From CAVXHV01 sp963761445 (GTDB lineage: Bacteria > Planctomycetota > Planctomycetia > Isosphaerales > Isosphaeraceae), in the NCBI GenBank assembly GCA_963761445.1, contig CAVXHV010000009.1, positions 496,001 through 560,000 of the forward strand: a DNA stretch of 64,000 nucleotides, in the 5' to 3' direction. The notes beneath the pieces are model-generated. The model was not told the origin of the DNA. It saw only the letters and a program-made list of their open reading frames with translations, and did not search any database. Each line of letters starts with the position of its first letter. Positions within the stretch are counted from its first letter, which is position 1. The translations under genes and the position numbers were made by a program. This document shows, in pieces, positions 9,305-18,042 of the stretch.

Positions 9305-11220
9305 ATGTTCTCCAGTAACCGCGGCGTCATGATCGTGGTCGTCATCACTCTTGCCGGCTCTCTCGGCCAGGAGCGGCTGCCGATTGCGCGAGCCCAGGGG
9401 CCGAAGATCAGCTCGCGCCCGGCGCAACACGACGCCGTCCTGGAAAAGAACGTCAAGGTCCCGATGCGGGACGGGGTTTCGCTCGCGGCCGACCTTTATC
9501 GACCCGGGCGCGACGGCAGGCCGGCACCCGGCCGGTTCCCCGCGCTCCTGACGCGCACTCCTTACAACAAAGACGGTGTTGGCGGTGAAGGCCGCTACTA
9601 TGCCGAGCGCGGGTACGTGGTGGTCGCCAACGACGTGCGCGGCCGGTATGCCAGCGAGGGAACGTGGCGAATGATCGTCGACGACCCAGCCGACGGATTC
9701 GACGTCGTCGAGTGGATCGCCCGTCAGGAATGGTCTGACGGCAAGATCGGGACCTTCGGCACCAGTTACCCCGGAGGAACCCAGCACGCACTGGCCGAGC
9801 TGAACCCGCCCCACCTGACGACGATGGTGCCGATCGACTCCGTATCGAACTGCGGCGTCAGCGGCATGCGCCAGGGCGGAGCGTTCGAGCTGCGGTTCAT
9901 GAACTGGATCTTCCAGATCGGCGCACCGAACTCAAAGGCCGCTCTGGCCAATCCGGCGCTTCAGCAGGCGCTGGCCGAGAGCGGACGGCGAATCCGCGAC
10001 CACGCCGACAGCCTGCCTGTCCGGCAGGGCAACACGCCGCTGCGAGTCGTTCCCGAGTACGAATCATGGCTGATCGAAGCGATGCGCAGCGGCCCTGAAT
10101 CCCCATTCTGGCACAAGAAGGGCATGTCGGTGGTCGACCACGTCGCCGATTACGCCGATGTGCCCGTGCTGCACGTGACCGGCTGGTATGACTCATGGAC
10201 TCGCCAGGTGACGATGAACTACGAGGCCCTTTCCAAAGCCAAGAAGTCTCCGCAAAAACTGGTGATCGGGCCGTGGACCCACGGCGGACAAAACTCGCAT
10301 ACGGCCGGCGAAGTCGAATTCACGCGAGAGGCCGGCGTCAACCTGCAGGCATTTCGGCTGCGGTGGTACGATCGCTGGCTCAGAGACGACAAGAACGGCG
10401 CCGAAGACGATCCCCCCGTGCTCTTGTATATCATGGGCTCAGGCGACGACCGGCGCTCTCCCGGAGGACGCCTCCACCACGGCGGCTTCTGGCGCGCCGA
10501 GCGAGAATGGCCACTCGCTCGAGCCCAGGCGACCTCGTTCTACATGACCTCCGGCGGCACACTGGCCAGGATCGCACTCGACTCACAATCGGCCCACACC
10601 ACTTACACGTTCGACCCGCACCATCCCGTGCCGACCGTCGGCGGCAACATCTCCTCGAACCAGGGACTCATGACCAGCGGCGGCTTTGACCAGCGGCCGC
10701 GCGAAGATACCCACGCCGCGGCCAACCGTCTGCCGCTGGCCGAGCGCCGGGATGTGCTGGTTTTTCGCACAGAGCCGCTGGATGCCGACCTGGAGGTCAC
10801 CGGTACGACCGTGGTCAAGCTCTGGGTCTCCTCGACCGCGCCCGACACCGACTTCACCGCGAAGCTGATCGATGAGATCCCACCGAACCCGGACTATCCC
10901 CTGGGCTTCGACCTGAACCTGGGCGATTCCATTCTGCGCACGCGCTACCGCGAAGGCCTCAACCACCAGGCGCCCCGCTCAAGCCCGGCGAGATCGCCGA
11001 GATCACGATCACGCTGTATCCCAATGCCAATGTCTTCAAGAAAGGACACCGCATCCGGGTCGATCTATCCAGCAGCAATTATCCCCGCTTCGACGTGAAC
11101 TCCAACACAGGCGAGCCGCTCGGCGAATATCGCCGCATGGTCCCCGCCGACAACACAATCCACCATGACCACGACCACCCGTCACAGGTGATTCTGCCGG
11201 TGGTTCCGGGCGGAGCATGA
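9305..11220 (+). CDS. CocE/NonD-family (X-Pro dipeptidyl-peptidase-like) hydrolase, exported
   Basis: An alpha/beta hydrolase of the S15/CocE class, which cleaves esters or acyl-peptide bonds. A signal peptide is plausible (residues 1-30, MIVVVITLAGS core). The family start is seen at VKVPMRDGVSLAADLYRP. The nucleophile elbow is GTFGTSYPGG (Ser154), the catalytic Asp lies in HVTGWYDSW and the His in IGPWTHGG, so the triad is complete. The C-terminal jelly-roll includes TTVVKLWVSSTAPDTDF. The reading frame shifts near 10970; the expected tail (for example FKKGHRIRVDLSSSNYPRF) continues in the next frame and stops at 11220. The gene is complete apart from this one indel. Its natural substrate cannot be told from sequence. 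Confidence 0.88.
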
Positions 11221-11249
11221 GTGCGCCGTGATTCGGGCGTGGTCTCGAC

Positions 11250-11308
11250 TAGGGTGGGTGAAACCCACCACACATTCTGACATCTTGGTGGGTTTCACCC
11301 ACCCTACT
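11250..11308. repeat. Palindromic repeat, GGGTGGGT family, copy 1
   Basis: Two 20-bp arms (11250-11269 and 11287-11306) are perfect reverse complements; each begins TAGGGTGGGTG. Each arm is also internally palindromic (GGTGGGTgaaACCCACC). It lies between the converging hydrolase and SDR genes and could form a strong hairpin that terminates both. A relative lies at 47953-48010. Confidence 0.85.
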
Positions 11309-11320
11309 CGCATGCGACGT

Positions 11321-12106
11321 TCAGCGCTCACCACCCAAAAATCGGCCTCCGTCCACGCGGAAGCACGAGCCGGTAACGAAGTTGGTGCCGTCGAGCAGGT
11401 AGAGGATGAGCCGGTTGACGTCCTGCGAGGATCCAAATCGGCGCAGCGGAGTTTTGTCGAGGACTTCGTTGATTTCGGATTCCGTGAGGTCCGGGGGCGG
11501 GTCGATCATGGCCGGCTGGATCAAGGCGACGGGAACATGGGGCGCCAGCTCCGTCGCCAGCGCAAGAGTGAGGGTAGTGAGGCCGCCCTTGGCGACCAGG
11601 TAGGGGAGATAGTCCTTGTAGGGGCGCTCGCTCGCCCAGTCGCCCAGCATCACGATCTTGCCCTTGATGCCGTCGTCGGGCGTCTGCTTGAGCATGAATC
11701 TGGCTGACGCGTGCGCCATGTGGAACGGGGCCGTGAGGTTCGCGGCGATCATCGCTTCGATTTCCTCCGCAGTGAGCGTGGCCAGCGGCGTGCGTTTGAA
11801 GACGCTGGCCATGTTCACGAGAGCGTCGAGGCGGCCGAATCGGTCTACGACCTGCTCCACCGCGCTTGCTGCCTGGCTCGGCTGCGTCAAGTCGGCGGCG
11901 ATGGCCAGTCCCTGGCTGCCGGAGGCTTCGACCAGGGCGATCGTTTGCTCGATCGCGGCGCGGCTGGAGTGAAACGTCATCGCGACATTCGCGCCGCGGG
12001 CCGCCAGCATCCGCGCCAGGTCGCTGCCCACGCGCCGGCCTCCGGTGATCAAGACCGTGCGTCCGGCGAGCTTGCCGTCGGTCGCGCCCGCGTCCGAGAA
12101 CGCCAT
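11321..12106 (-). CDS. Short-chain dehydrogenase/reductase, pteridine-reductase-like
   Basis: A 261-aa classical SDR. The cofactor motif is VLITGGRRVGSDLARMLAARG; the doubled Arg after TGG resembles FolM/PTR1-type pteridine reductases that bind NADPH. An NMAS motif stands in place of NNAG. The catalytic region has VMLGDWAS and YLVAK (YxxxK), and the C-terminus has TGSCFRVDGGRF. It starts one base after the stop of the adenosyltransferase gene on the same strand, so the two are very likely cotranscribed. The substrate is uncertain; dihydropterin reduction is one option. Confidence 0.88.
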   Translation of the reverse strand: MAFSDAGATDGKLAGRTVLITGGRRVGSDLARMLAARGANVAMTFHSSRAAIEQTIALVEASGSQGLAIAADLTQPSQAASAVEQVVDRFGRLDALVNMASVFKRTPLATLTAEEIEAMIAANLTAPFHMAHASARFMLKQTPDDGIKGKIVMLGDWASERPYKDYLPYLVAKGGLTTLTLALATELAPHVPVALIQPAMIDPPPDLTESEINEVLDKTPLRRFGSSQDVNRLILYLLDGTNFVTGSCFRVDGGRFLGGER

Positions 12107-12107
12107 T

Positions 12108-12686
12108 TCAAAGTCCTTTCCAGATCACATCGGGTACGCCCGCGTTCCGGTTAACCGCGCGGGCGAGCACAAAGAGCAGATCACTGAGCCGATTGAGGTA
12201 AACCAGTACGGGCCCGGCCACGGCTTCGCGCTTGTCGAGCGCGAGCTCGACGACCAGCCGCTCGGCGCGCCGGCAGACCGTGCGTGCGAGATGGAGATGA
12301 GCCGCTGCCGGCACGCCACCGGGCAGAATAAACTCTCGCAGAGGCTCGAGCTCCGCCTCGAGCCCATCGATCGTGAGTTCGAGATGCTCGACGTGCGCCC
12401 CCGTGATCGTGTTGTGGAACCTCCCGTCGGGAAGGGGATCCGCGAGTGCAGAGCCGACCAGGAACAGCTCGTCCTGGAGCCGGGCGGTCAGTTGATCGGT
12501 GGCAGGATCCAGGCCCACGCTGCGCACGACACCCAGCACGGCATTCAGCTCATCGACCGTGCCGTACGCTGCGATCCGGAGGTCGTGCTTGGGAACGCGG
12601 CCGGGACCCAGCAGGCCCGTCGTGCCATCGTCGCCGGTCTTCGTATAAATCTTCACCGCTTGAACCTGCTCGGGTTTCGGAACCAT
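12108..12686 (-). CDS. Cob(I)alamin adenosyltransferase, PduO type
   Basis: Transfers the adenosyl group of ATP to cob(I)alamin to make coenzyme B12. The N-terminal ATP-binding signature KIYTKTGDDGTTGLLGPGRV is present. It is followed by AYGTVDELNAVLG, FILPGGVPAAAHLHLART, CRRAERLVVEL and YLNRLSDLLFVLAR, all PduO hallmarks. The 192-aa length fits a single-domain enzyme, and the gene is intact. It is the first gene of a two-gene minus-strand unit with the SDR. No cobalamin biosynthesis genes or B12 riboswitch are visible nearby. Confidence 0.93.
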   Translation of the reverse strand: MVPKPEQVQAVKIYTKTGDDGTTGLLGPGRVPKHDLRIAAYGTVDELNAVLGVVRSVGLDPATDQLTARLQDELFLVGSALADPLPDGRFHNTITGAHVEHLELTIDGLEAELEPLREFILPGGVPAAAHLHLARTVCRRAERLVVELALDKREAVAGPVLVYLNRLSDLLFVLARAVNRNAGVPDVIWKGL

Positions 12687-12824
12687 TGGCGAATCGCTCG
12701 ACTCGCCTTATACTAGGCACCGCCATAGTCGCTGACTACTGAACTACGGAGATCGACCCGGCTGGAGGAGATCTCCGGAGGCTAGCACCCAGGATCGGCT
12801 CGGTCGAGCCGCGGAGCAATATCA

Positions 12825-13928
12825 ATGACATTCTCGGTTGCGCTGCTCTTGGCGGCAGCCTCGCTCGCTCAGCACCCGACCTCCGCGCAACCCACCGCGC
12901 CGGCCCTTTCGGCCGAGGAGGTCGTGCAACTCGAGGCGGCCCATCTCACGAACATCCGGCAGGTCAGCTTCGGCCTGGCCCGCTCGGGCGAGGGATACTT
13001 CAGTCCGGACGGCCGGTCGATCATCTTCCAGGCGGTTCCTCATGTTCCACCGTCGATCTTCCATCATCCTTTGCCCGATGAGGACGGCTACCAGATTTTC
13101 CTCGGCCCGCTCGAGGAGGATGGTCCGCTCAAGATCGTCAGCACGGGGAAAGGGCGCTGCACGTGCCCGTTCTTCCACCCCAGTGGCAACTCCATTCTGT
13201 TTGCATCAACTCACCTCTCGCCCAGCACGGAGGCCGAGCCGACGAAAGGCCCGGCCTACAGCCGCTCGTCACGCTACCGCTGGGAGTTTCCCGAGACGAT
13301 GGACATCTTCACCGCCGATCTGGACGGCAAGAACCTGAAACGCTTGACCGATGCGCCCGGATATGATGCCGAGGCAAGTTATTCGCCCGATGGGTCAAAG
13401 ATCATCTTCACGTCCTTCCGCGACGGCGACGGCGAGATCTACATCATGGACGCCTCCGGTAAGAACGCCCGGCGGATCACGCGCCAGAAGGGCTACGACG
13501 GCGGCCCGTTCTTTTCTCCCGACGGCCGGCGAATCATCTACCGCAGCGACCGCAAGAGCAACGACTTCCTTCAAGTCTATGTGAACAACACCGAGGGCAC
13601 GGCCGAGCGGGCCTTGACCCAGAACGACTTCGTCAACTGGGGTCCGTACTGGCACCCGGATGGAACTCACATCATCTACGCAACCAGCAAGCACGGGCAC
13701 TCGAATTACGAGCTGTATCTGATGAATGTTGATTCGGGTGCTGAAGAGCGGATCACGTTCCAGGAGGGCTTTGACGGTCTGCCCGTGTTCAGCCCCGACG
13801 GCAAGCGCTTGATGTGGACATCGAGCGGCCGCACCGCCGACCGCAAGAGCCAGCTCTTCATCGCGGACTTCGCGCTGGAAGGTGCGAAGAGCCCGAGTGC
13901 GGCGTCTCCATCCAAACTGAAGAAGTAG
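12825..13928 (+). CDS. TolB-like beta-propeller protein, exported
   Basis: Signal peptide at residues 1-22 (FSVALLLAAASLAQ). Five or six PD40/WD40-like blades follow, each with a variant of SPDGxxIIFxS (YFSPDGRSIIFQ, YSPDGSKIIFTS, FSPDGRRIIYRS, FSPDGKRLMWTS). It resembles the propeller half of TolB, without the TolB N-terminal domain. Probably periplasmic and a protein-protein interaction module; its role is unknown. The stop codon TAG lies inside the first copy of a GGCACAC palindromic repeat. A GGAGGAG stretch about 55 bp upstream is too far off to be its ribosome site. Confidence 0.85.
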   Translation: MTFSVALLLAAASLAQHPTSAQPTAPALSAEEVVQLEAAHLTNIRQVSFGLARSGEGYFSPDGRSIIFQAVPHVPPSIFHHPLPDEDGYQIFLGPLEEDGPLKIVSTGKGRCTCPFFHPSGNSILFASTHLSPSTEAEPTKGPAYSRSSRYRWEFPETMDIFTADLDGKNLKRLTDAPGYDAEASYSPDGSKIIFTSFRDGDGEIYIMDASGKNARRITRQKGYDGGPFFSPDGRRIIYRSDRKSNDFLQVYVNNTEGTAERALTQNDFVNWGPYWHPDGTHIIYATSKHGHSNYELYLMNVDSGAEERITFQEGFDGLPVFSPDGKRLMWTSSGRTADRKSQLFIADFALEGAKSPSAASPSKLKK

Positions 13929-14010
13929 GCACACTCCGTGTGCCGTAAATTGTAGTAGGCACACTCCGTGTGCCGTGACCTGCGGACGGCACACGGAGTG
14001 TGCCTGCTAC
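13924..14010. repeat. Three copies of a GGCACACTCCGTGTGCC palindromic repeat
   Basis: Two direct copies (13924-13945 and 13954-13975) and one inverted copy (13986-14010, ending TGCCTGCTAC) share the self-complementary core GGCACACTCCGTGTGCC. The first copy supplies the TAG stop of the TolB-like gene. A diverged copy is at 34130-34152. This looks like a REP-type intergenic element family. Confidence 0.9.
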
Positions 14011-14058
14011 GAAAACCTGGCCGATCAGTCATCAACCCCTGAGGAGAAGAATACAGCT

Positions 14059-14547
14059 ATGGGCCCGAAGGACGTCATCTTGAAGACGATGGATATGAGC
14101 GAGTTTGTCGTCAACAAATACCTGGAAGACCTCTCCGACGCCGATCTGAGGCTGGTGGCGGTCGAAGGGATGCACCCGATCGCGCTGCAGCTCGGGCATC
14201 TGATCTGCTCCGAGCGGCGAATCATGGAGATGGTCGCTCCAGGGGTATCGCCGGCGCTTCCCGCTGGGTTTGAAGAACACCACGACATCAAGAAGCCGCC
14301 CGGCGACGACAGCCATTTCGCGACCAAGGACGAATACTTGAAGTTGTGGGCCGGGCAGCGCGCCGCGACCAAGAAGGCGCTCGGGTCGACCAGCGACGCC
14401 GAGCTTGACGACACGCGCGGAGGCAAGCTGCCGCCTTTCCTGCCGACGGTGAGCGCCGCTTTCGGCATGGCGGGCATTCACGCGATGAACCACGCCGGCC
14501 AGTTTGTCGCCGTGCGGCGCATGCTGAAAAAGCCGATAGCGTTCTGA
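14059..14547 (+). CDS. DinB-family (four-helix bundle) protein, copy 1
   Basis: A 162-aa protein of the DinB/YfiT-like metalloenzyme superfamily. A His in the second helix (IALQLGHLICSERR, H47) and two in the last helix region (GIHAMNHAGQFVAVRR) could form the usual three-His metal site. Members act in thiol-dependent chemistry or stress responses; the exact reaction is unknown. The ATG at 14059 follows a GAGGAGAAG ribosome site. It is closely related to the next gene: both begin MGPKDVILK and end with KKPIAF or KKAIAF, so they arose by tandem duplication. Confidence 0.88.
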   Translation: MGPKDVILKTMDMSEFVVNKYLEDLSDADLRLVAVEGMHPIALQLGHLICSERRIMEMVAPGVSPALPAGFEEHHDIKKPPGDDSHFATKDEYLKLWAGQRAATKKALGSTSDAELDDTRGGKLPPFLPTVSAAFGMAGIHAMNHAGQFVAVRRMLKKPIAF

Positions 14548-14630
14548 GCCGCAACCTGGAAAAACCCCGCGGTGAGTCGAACGCTCAAACGCGGGATAAA
14601 CCCATCTTCGACCACACGGAGCCATTCGCC

Positions 14631-15116
14631 ATGGGACCGAAGGACGTGATCCTCAAGAATCTCGAGATGAGCGACGTGATCATGAAGAAATACCTGGATG
14701 ATCTTGCCGACGCCGATCTGCGGCTGGAGGGCGTGCCAGGCATGAATTCGATTGCACTCCAGCTCGGCCATCTGATCTCCGGCGAGCGGGCTTTCGTCGA
14801 ATACGTGAGCCCTGGTCTATCACCCGAGCTGCCCGCGGGCTTTGACGAGAGCCACAGTTTGAAGCCGGACGTACGAGAACGAAAGCTCGCGACCAAGGAC
14901 GACTACTTCAAGCTGTGGGCTGCGCAGCGGGCGGCGACCAAGAAGGCGCTTGCAGGCGTGAGCGATGCCGAGCTGGAGGATACGCGCGGCGGCACCTTGC
15001 CGGAATGGGCGCCGACGGTCGGCGACATGCTGAACATCGCTTCGCTGCACCCGATCATGCATTCGGGGCAGTTTGTCGTGGTGCGCCGGCGGCTGAAGAA
15101 GGCGATTGCGTTTTGA
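14631..15116 (+). CDS. DinB-family protein, copy 2 (tandem paralogue)
   Basis: A 161-aa paralogue of the preceding gene, 83 bp downstream and probably in the same transcript. It shares MGPKDVILKNLEMSD, the helix-2 His in IALQLGHLISGERA and the C-terminal LHPIMHSGQFVVVRRRLKK, so the putative three-His site is kept. The two proteins differ mostly in the loop after PELPAGF. As DinB folds often dimerise, a heterodimer is possible but not shown. Confidence 0.88.
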   Translation: MGPKDVILKNLEMSDVIMKKYLDDLADADLRLEGVPGMNSIALQLGHLISGERAFVEYVSPGLSPELPAGFDESHSLKPDVRERKLATKDDYFKLWAAQRAATKKALAGVSDAELEDTRGGTLPEWAPTVGDMLNIASLHPIMHSGQFVVVRRRLKKAIAF

Positions 15117-15269
15117 GGTCGGAGACCGACCAGCAGGGATTGTTCAGCACGACCCGTTCATCGCGTCGCTCCCCACGGTGCGGCGGTCGCGATGGCGGAT
15201 TTGGGATAGAATAGAAGAGGAACGCATTCGCCCGAAAACGTTGCTGGATTAAAAGTACGAGGGTCTCGC

Positions 15270-15893
15270 ATGGCCACGGCTGCTTCGAAAACCCGTCGGC
15301 TCCGGCTCGGTCCTCGATCGGCCGGGCTCTTGCTCACGTTGACGGAATTCGATCACGCCCAAATTCAAAAGGGCTGGCGATACGAGCTAATCAACGGGGT
15401 CCTCGTCGTGTCTCCTACGCCTTCACGCCAGGAACGGGGTCCAAACGAAGCTCTTGGGCATTGGCTACAAGACTATCAAGAGACCCATTCACAAGGGTCT
15501 GTGCTGGATGCGACTTTGCCCGAAGAAGAGATCGAGACAAAGCAAAACCGCCGGCGCGTAGACCGGGCCATCTGGGCGGGTTTAGGACGCGATCCGGAGG
15601 AAGGCGAGGCACCGACGATCGCTGTCGAATTCGTTTCGAAGGGAAAGATCAACCAGGAACGCGACTACGTCGCCAAACGTGCTGAATTTCGGGACATCGG
15701 CATGCGGGAATACTGGGTGGTCGACCGATTTCGGCGCAGCTTGACCGTTTATCGGTTCGACGGTGAGAAGGACGAAGAGCTGCACATTCCGGAGGACAAG
15801 ACGTACGAAACGCCCTTGCTGCCCGGCTTTGTGCTCGAGCTCAAGCGTTTGCTCGCGGTGGCCGATCGGTGGGCCAAGAAGCGGCGGAAGTAG
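15270..15893 (+). CDS. Uma2-family (DUF820) restriction-endonuclease-like protein, copy 1
   Basis: A PD-(D/E)xK-fold protein family expanded in cyanobacteria and planctomycetes. The pattern is seen in order: YELINGVLVVSPTPS, the acidic RVDRAIWAG, IAVEFVSKGKINQERDYVAK (E...K core), MREYWVVDRFRRSLTVYRF and LLPGFVLELKRL. The function is unproven; nuclease activity is inferred from the fold. The gene is intact, and its ATG at 15270 is clear. It lies just upstream of hicAB. Confidence 0.87.
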   Translation: MATAASKTRRLRLGPRSAGLLLTLTEFDHAQIQKGWRYELINGVLVVSPTPSRQERGPNEALGHWLQDYQETHSQGSVLDATLPEEEIETKQNRRRVDRAIWAGLGRDPEEGEAPTIAVEFVSKGKINQERDYVAKRAEFRDIGMREYWVVDRFRRSLTVYRFDGEKDEELHIPEDKTYETPLLPGFVLELKRLLAVADRWAKKRRK

Positions 15894-15908
15894 CTGTAGG
15901 TGCTGCCG

Positions 15909-16103
15909 ATGCCGCGAAAGGTACGTGAATTGATTGAGGACCTTGAAAAATCGGGCTTCGTGGATCGCGGCGGGAAGGGGAGCCACCGCAACTTCGAGCA
16001 TCCGAGTGGCATCAGGCTTACTCTCTCCGGTCAAACGGGCGACGATGCAAAACCATACCAGGAAAGAGAAGTGCGCCGCGCAATCAAGGAGAGCCAGCCG
16101 TGA
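15909..16103 (+). CDS. hicA: HicA-family mRNA interferase toxin
   Basis: A 64-aa dsRBD-fold toxin. KVRELIEDLEKSGFVDRGGKGSHRNFEHPSG matches HicA in substance, with the catalytic His in GKGSHRNF. The second half (RLTLSG, YQEREVRRAIKE) also fits. The start at 15909 is preferred over the Met two codons after 15900 because MPRKVREL is the typical N-terminus. The stop overlaps the GTG of hicB (GTGA), the usual hicAB coupling. It would cleave mRNA when not held by HicB. Confidence 0.88.
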   Translation: MPRKVRELIEDLEKSGFVDRGGKGSHRNFEHPSGIRLTLSGQTGDDAKPYQEREVRRAIKESQP

Positions 16104-16330
16104 AAGAGAGCGCACGTTACGTCAAGATTGTCGAGTGGTCCGAAGAAGATAACGCCTTCGTCGGCCAGTGCCCAGGTATCGTCGGTCCATGCTGTCACGG
16201 CGACGACGAGGCCGAGGTGTACCGGGAACTCTGCGAGATCGTTGATGAGTGGATCGACATCGCACGCAAAGACGGTCGTGCATTACCGCCGCCCACAGCG
16301 GGCAAGGACATCGCCCGGTTGATCGCCTGA
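16100..16330 (+). CDS. hicB: HicB-family antitoxin
   Basis: A 76-aa protein beginning with GTG at 16100, overlapping the hicA stop by four bases. The core SEEDNAFVGQCPGIVGPCCHG matches the HicB partial RNase-H-like fold (DxxFxGxxPxxxGxxxxG). A helix follows (AEVYRELCEIVDEWID). It is short and lacks an obvious C-terminal DNA-binding domain, so it probably neutralises HicA; autoregulation is less certain. Confidence 0.87.
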   Translation: MKESARYVKIVEWSEEDNAFVGQCPGIVGPCCHGDDEAEVYRELCEIVDEWIDIARKDGRALPPPTAGKDIARLIA

Positions 16331-16398
16331 CCGAGCCCACAGGTGACTTTGTGTGCTCCGGCTGAAGCAATCAACTCACCCTGCGCCATCGCCGGCGC

Positions 16399-16728
16399 TC
16401 ACTCCTCTGAACCTTCGCTCGAGCCTGGCTGCCGGCTTTCGGCCGCGAGCAATCGCTCCAGTAACGCCGGATTGACCACTCCCCGAAACCGCACCTTGCC
16501 GTTCACGGTCACAACCGGAACCTCGGTGTTATATTTCGCCACGAGTTCCGGATCGTGATCGATATCGACTTCGTCGATGGTGAAACCGAATCGCCGCTGG
16601 GCGTCCTTGAGCACGTTCATGGCCTTGTCGCAACAGCCGCAACCGGCGCGCGAGTAGACTGTGAACGCGAGATGTGCTGTTTTTTGCTTGTCAGGGCGCC
16701 GCAACAATCGGTCGAGAAGAGTGGTCAT
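16399..16728 (-). CDS. Glutaredoxin-like thiol-disulfide protein
   Basis: A 109-aa thioredoxin-fold protein with FTVYSRAGCGCCDKAMNVL; CGCC is a dithiol active site. The cis-Pro loop (EVPVVTVNGKVRFRG) and a C-terminal helix follow. It resembles small glutaredoxin-like (DUF836) proteins rather than CGFS monothiol types. It lies 18 bp after the zinc-ribbon gene on the same strand, so they are probably cotranscribed. Confidence 0.87.
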   Translation of the reverse strand: MTTLLDRLLRRPDKQKTAHLAFTVYSRAGCGCCDKAMNVLKDAQRRFGFTIDEVDIDHDPELVAKYNTEVPVVTVNGKVRFRGVVNPALLERLLAAESRQPGSSEGSEE

Positions 16729-16746
16729 CGATTTCTCCGGATCGTT

Positions 16747-16968
16747 TCAGCGCTTGGGAAGGCTGAAGTCGTGGTCGTAGAATTCGAGCCGGCCGCAACT
16801 CTCGCAGCGATAGAGGTCGAGCGGCTTGACCGTCTCGCCGAGATCAGCCAGCTCGCCCAGGAAAAAATGCCATCCGGGGTTCGCTCCGCCGACGCGGATG
16901 GGTAGCTGGCCCAGGCTGCGGAGGGAGGTCTTGCAGTGGGGGCAGGTTGGTGAGCTTGAGCGTTCCAT
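16747..16968 (-). CDS. Small zinc-ribbon protein
   Basis: A 73-aa protein with two Cys pairs, CPHC near residue 9 and CESC near residue 54, forming a probable zinc ribbon. The region between (WHFFLGELADLGETVKPLDLYR) is compact. Function unknown; such proteins are common in bacteria and may bind metal or protein partners. It sits between the BolA-like gene and the glutaredoxin gene on the minus strand. Confidence 0.75.
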   Translation of the reverse strand: MERSSSPTCPHCKTSLRSLGQLPIRVGGANPGWHFFLGELADLGETVKPLDLYRCESCGRLEFYDHDFSLPKR

Positions 16969-17040
16969 TGAAGTCAGAGCTCCTCATTCTGGCGAACCTT
17001 GCACGTCCCAAGATTTGTAAGATCACGGAGCCATTACGGA

Positions 17041-17301
17041 TCATGCCCCATCACGAACGACTTCGTGTTCCGAAGGCGCCATGGTGTGAATGAATTCGAC
17101 GAGAGCTTGTTCATCTGCGTCGAGCTTTTGGATCAGTTTCTTCCAAACCAAGTGTTGGCGCTCGCCCTCATCCATCTTTTCGAAGTCAATCGAGGTCACC
17201 ACGGCGACGACCTTGAAACCGCTGTCGGGCTCGATTTCTACTGCGAGTCCGGACAGTGGAAGTTCCTCCAGCGCTTTCTTGACCCTCTCGTGAATTTTCA
17301 T
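17041..17301 (-). CDS. Small BolA-like protein, candidate partner of the HEPN protein
   Basis: An 86-aa protein. By eye the order helix (MKIHERVKKALEEL), strand (GLAVEIEPD), strand (GFKVVAVVTS), helix (ERQHLVWKKLIQKL) and strand (ALVEFIHTMAPSE) follows BolA, with FKVV and the Arg in GERQHLVW matching. The conserved BolA His in VHAL is not kept. The start at 17301 gives only the homologous part. It begins 28 bp after the HEPN stop and is probably cotranscribed. It could be a redox or Fe-S protein (a glutaredoxin is two genes on) or an antitoxin-like partner; both ideas are open. Confidence 0.6.
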   Translation of the reverse strand: MKIHERVKKALEELPLSGLAVEIEPDSGFKVVAVVTSIDFEKMDEGERQHLVWKKLIQKLDADEQALVEFIHTMAPSEHEVVRDGA

Positions 17302-17329
17302 GGATCTGGGTTCCTTGATTTTACGCCGA

Positions 17330-17932
17330 TCAGAACCTCGAGAGAATCTCTTGTCCAAGCCGTTCCACGGCATCAATCCATCGCGAAACTGCCAAATTTG
17401 AAAGGGACTTCACGGGGTGGTGCCCCGAGCCCTTCTTTGGATTTCGATCTACGCGGTGGGCAATCCAGTGTCTGCGCGACATCATTGCCGCCAGTTCCGC
17501 CGAGTCGTCGTCGTCGATCTTCAGTACAACCCCGATATTCCCGAGCAAGTTCTTGATGTCACCGGGGTGATTGTAGCTCGATTTCTCAAGATATTCTCTC
17601 ACTGAACCCGCGATGATCTCGTCGATAGTCTTTCCACGGAAATCCGCTAAGTCCTGCAAGCTAAACCTGGTCCGTCCTTTCGTACCCGTGAGCGGCATCT
17701 CGACAAAGGCCTCCGGCTTCGCGGTAGGTAGCTTCCATTCCGCAAGAGAACGCAACAAATCTTCCAGGGTCGCATGCAGCAACACGACGGCTGCCCGCAG
17801 GATGTCAGTGTCAGGCACGGTTCGACGTCCGCGACCTCTGCCAGAACTTGATGAATACAACTCAACGAGATTCTTCACCCGACCCAAGTTATCACGAAAA
17901 CGCACCCGGATGTCCTCGAGGATCGTCGCCAT
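17330..17932 (-). CDS. HEPN-domain protein, putative ribonuclease/toxin
   Basis: A 200-aa helical protein resembling the RiboL-PSP/MAE_28990-type HEPN family. The helical N-terminus (ILRAAVVLLHATLEDLLRSL) is typical. The catalytic motif is SRRHWIAHRVDRN with R154-x4-H159, the RX4-6H motif of HEPN RNases. An insert (ELAAMM) precedes it. HEPN proteins of this type are predicted toxins or abortive-infection effectors. The ATG (17930-17932) directly abuts the stop of a molybdopterin-enzyme remnant, so the upstream region appears rearranged. Confidence 0.78.
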   Translation of the reverse strand: MATILEDIRVRFRDNLGRVKNLVELYSSSSGRGRGRRTVPDTDILRAAVVLLHATLEDLLRSLAEWKLPTAKPEAFVEMPLTGTKGRTRFSLQDLADFRGKTIDEIIAGSVREYLEKSSYNHPGDIKNLLGNIGVVLKIDDDDSAELAAMMSRRHWIAHRVDRNPKKGSGHHPVKSLSNLAVSRWIDAVERLGQEILSRF

Positions 17933-18030
17933 TCAATCAGTTCCAGTATCGTTCGACCAGGGACGCACCTTTGCCAGATTATCAAAAAATGTCGCCCCGC
18001 CGCCTATGTCCGTGAACGGCGGAGATGTGG
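17933..18030 (-). pseudogene. C-terminal remnant of a second molybdopterin oxidoreductase
   Basis: Translating 18030 down to 17933 gives TDIGGGATFFDNLAKVR and a stop. This closely matches the C-terminus of the intact oxidoreductase next door (TDMGGGATFFDNLVEVR). Only about 30 codons remain. The stop touches the ATG of the HEPN gene. This suggests a partial tandem duplication, or replacement of one allele's 3' end by insertion of the HEPN-containing block. Confidence 0.75.
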
Positions 18031-18042
18031 TCCTGGGATATC

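Noticed and set aside
13924..14010. CRISPR-like repeat cluster
   Set aside because: Only three palindromic copies, one inverted, with spacers of about 10 bp; no cas genes.
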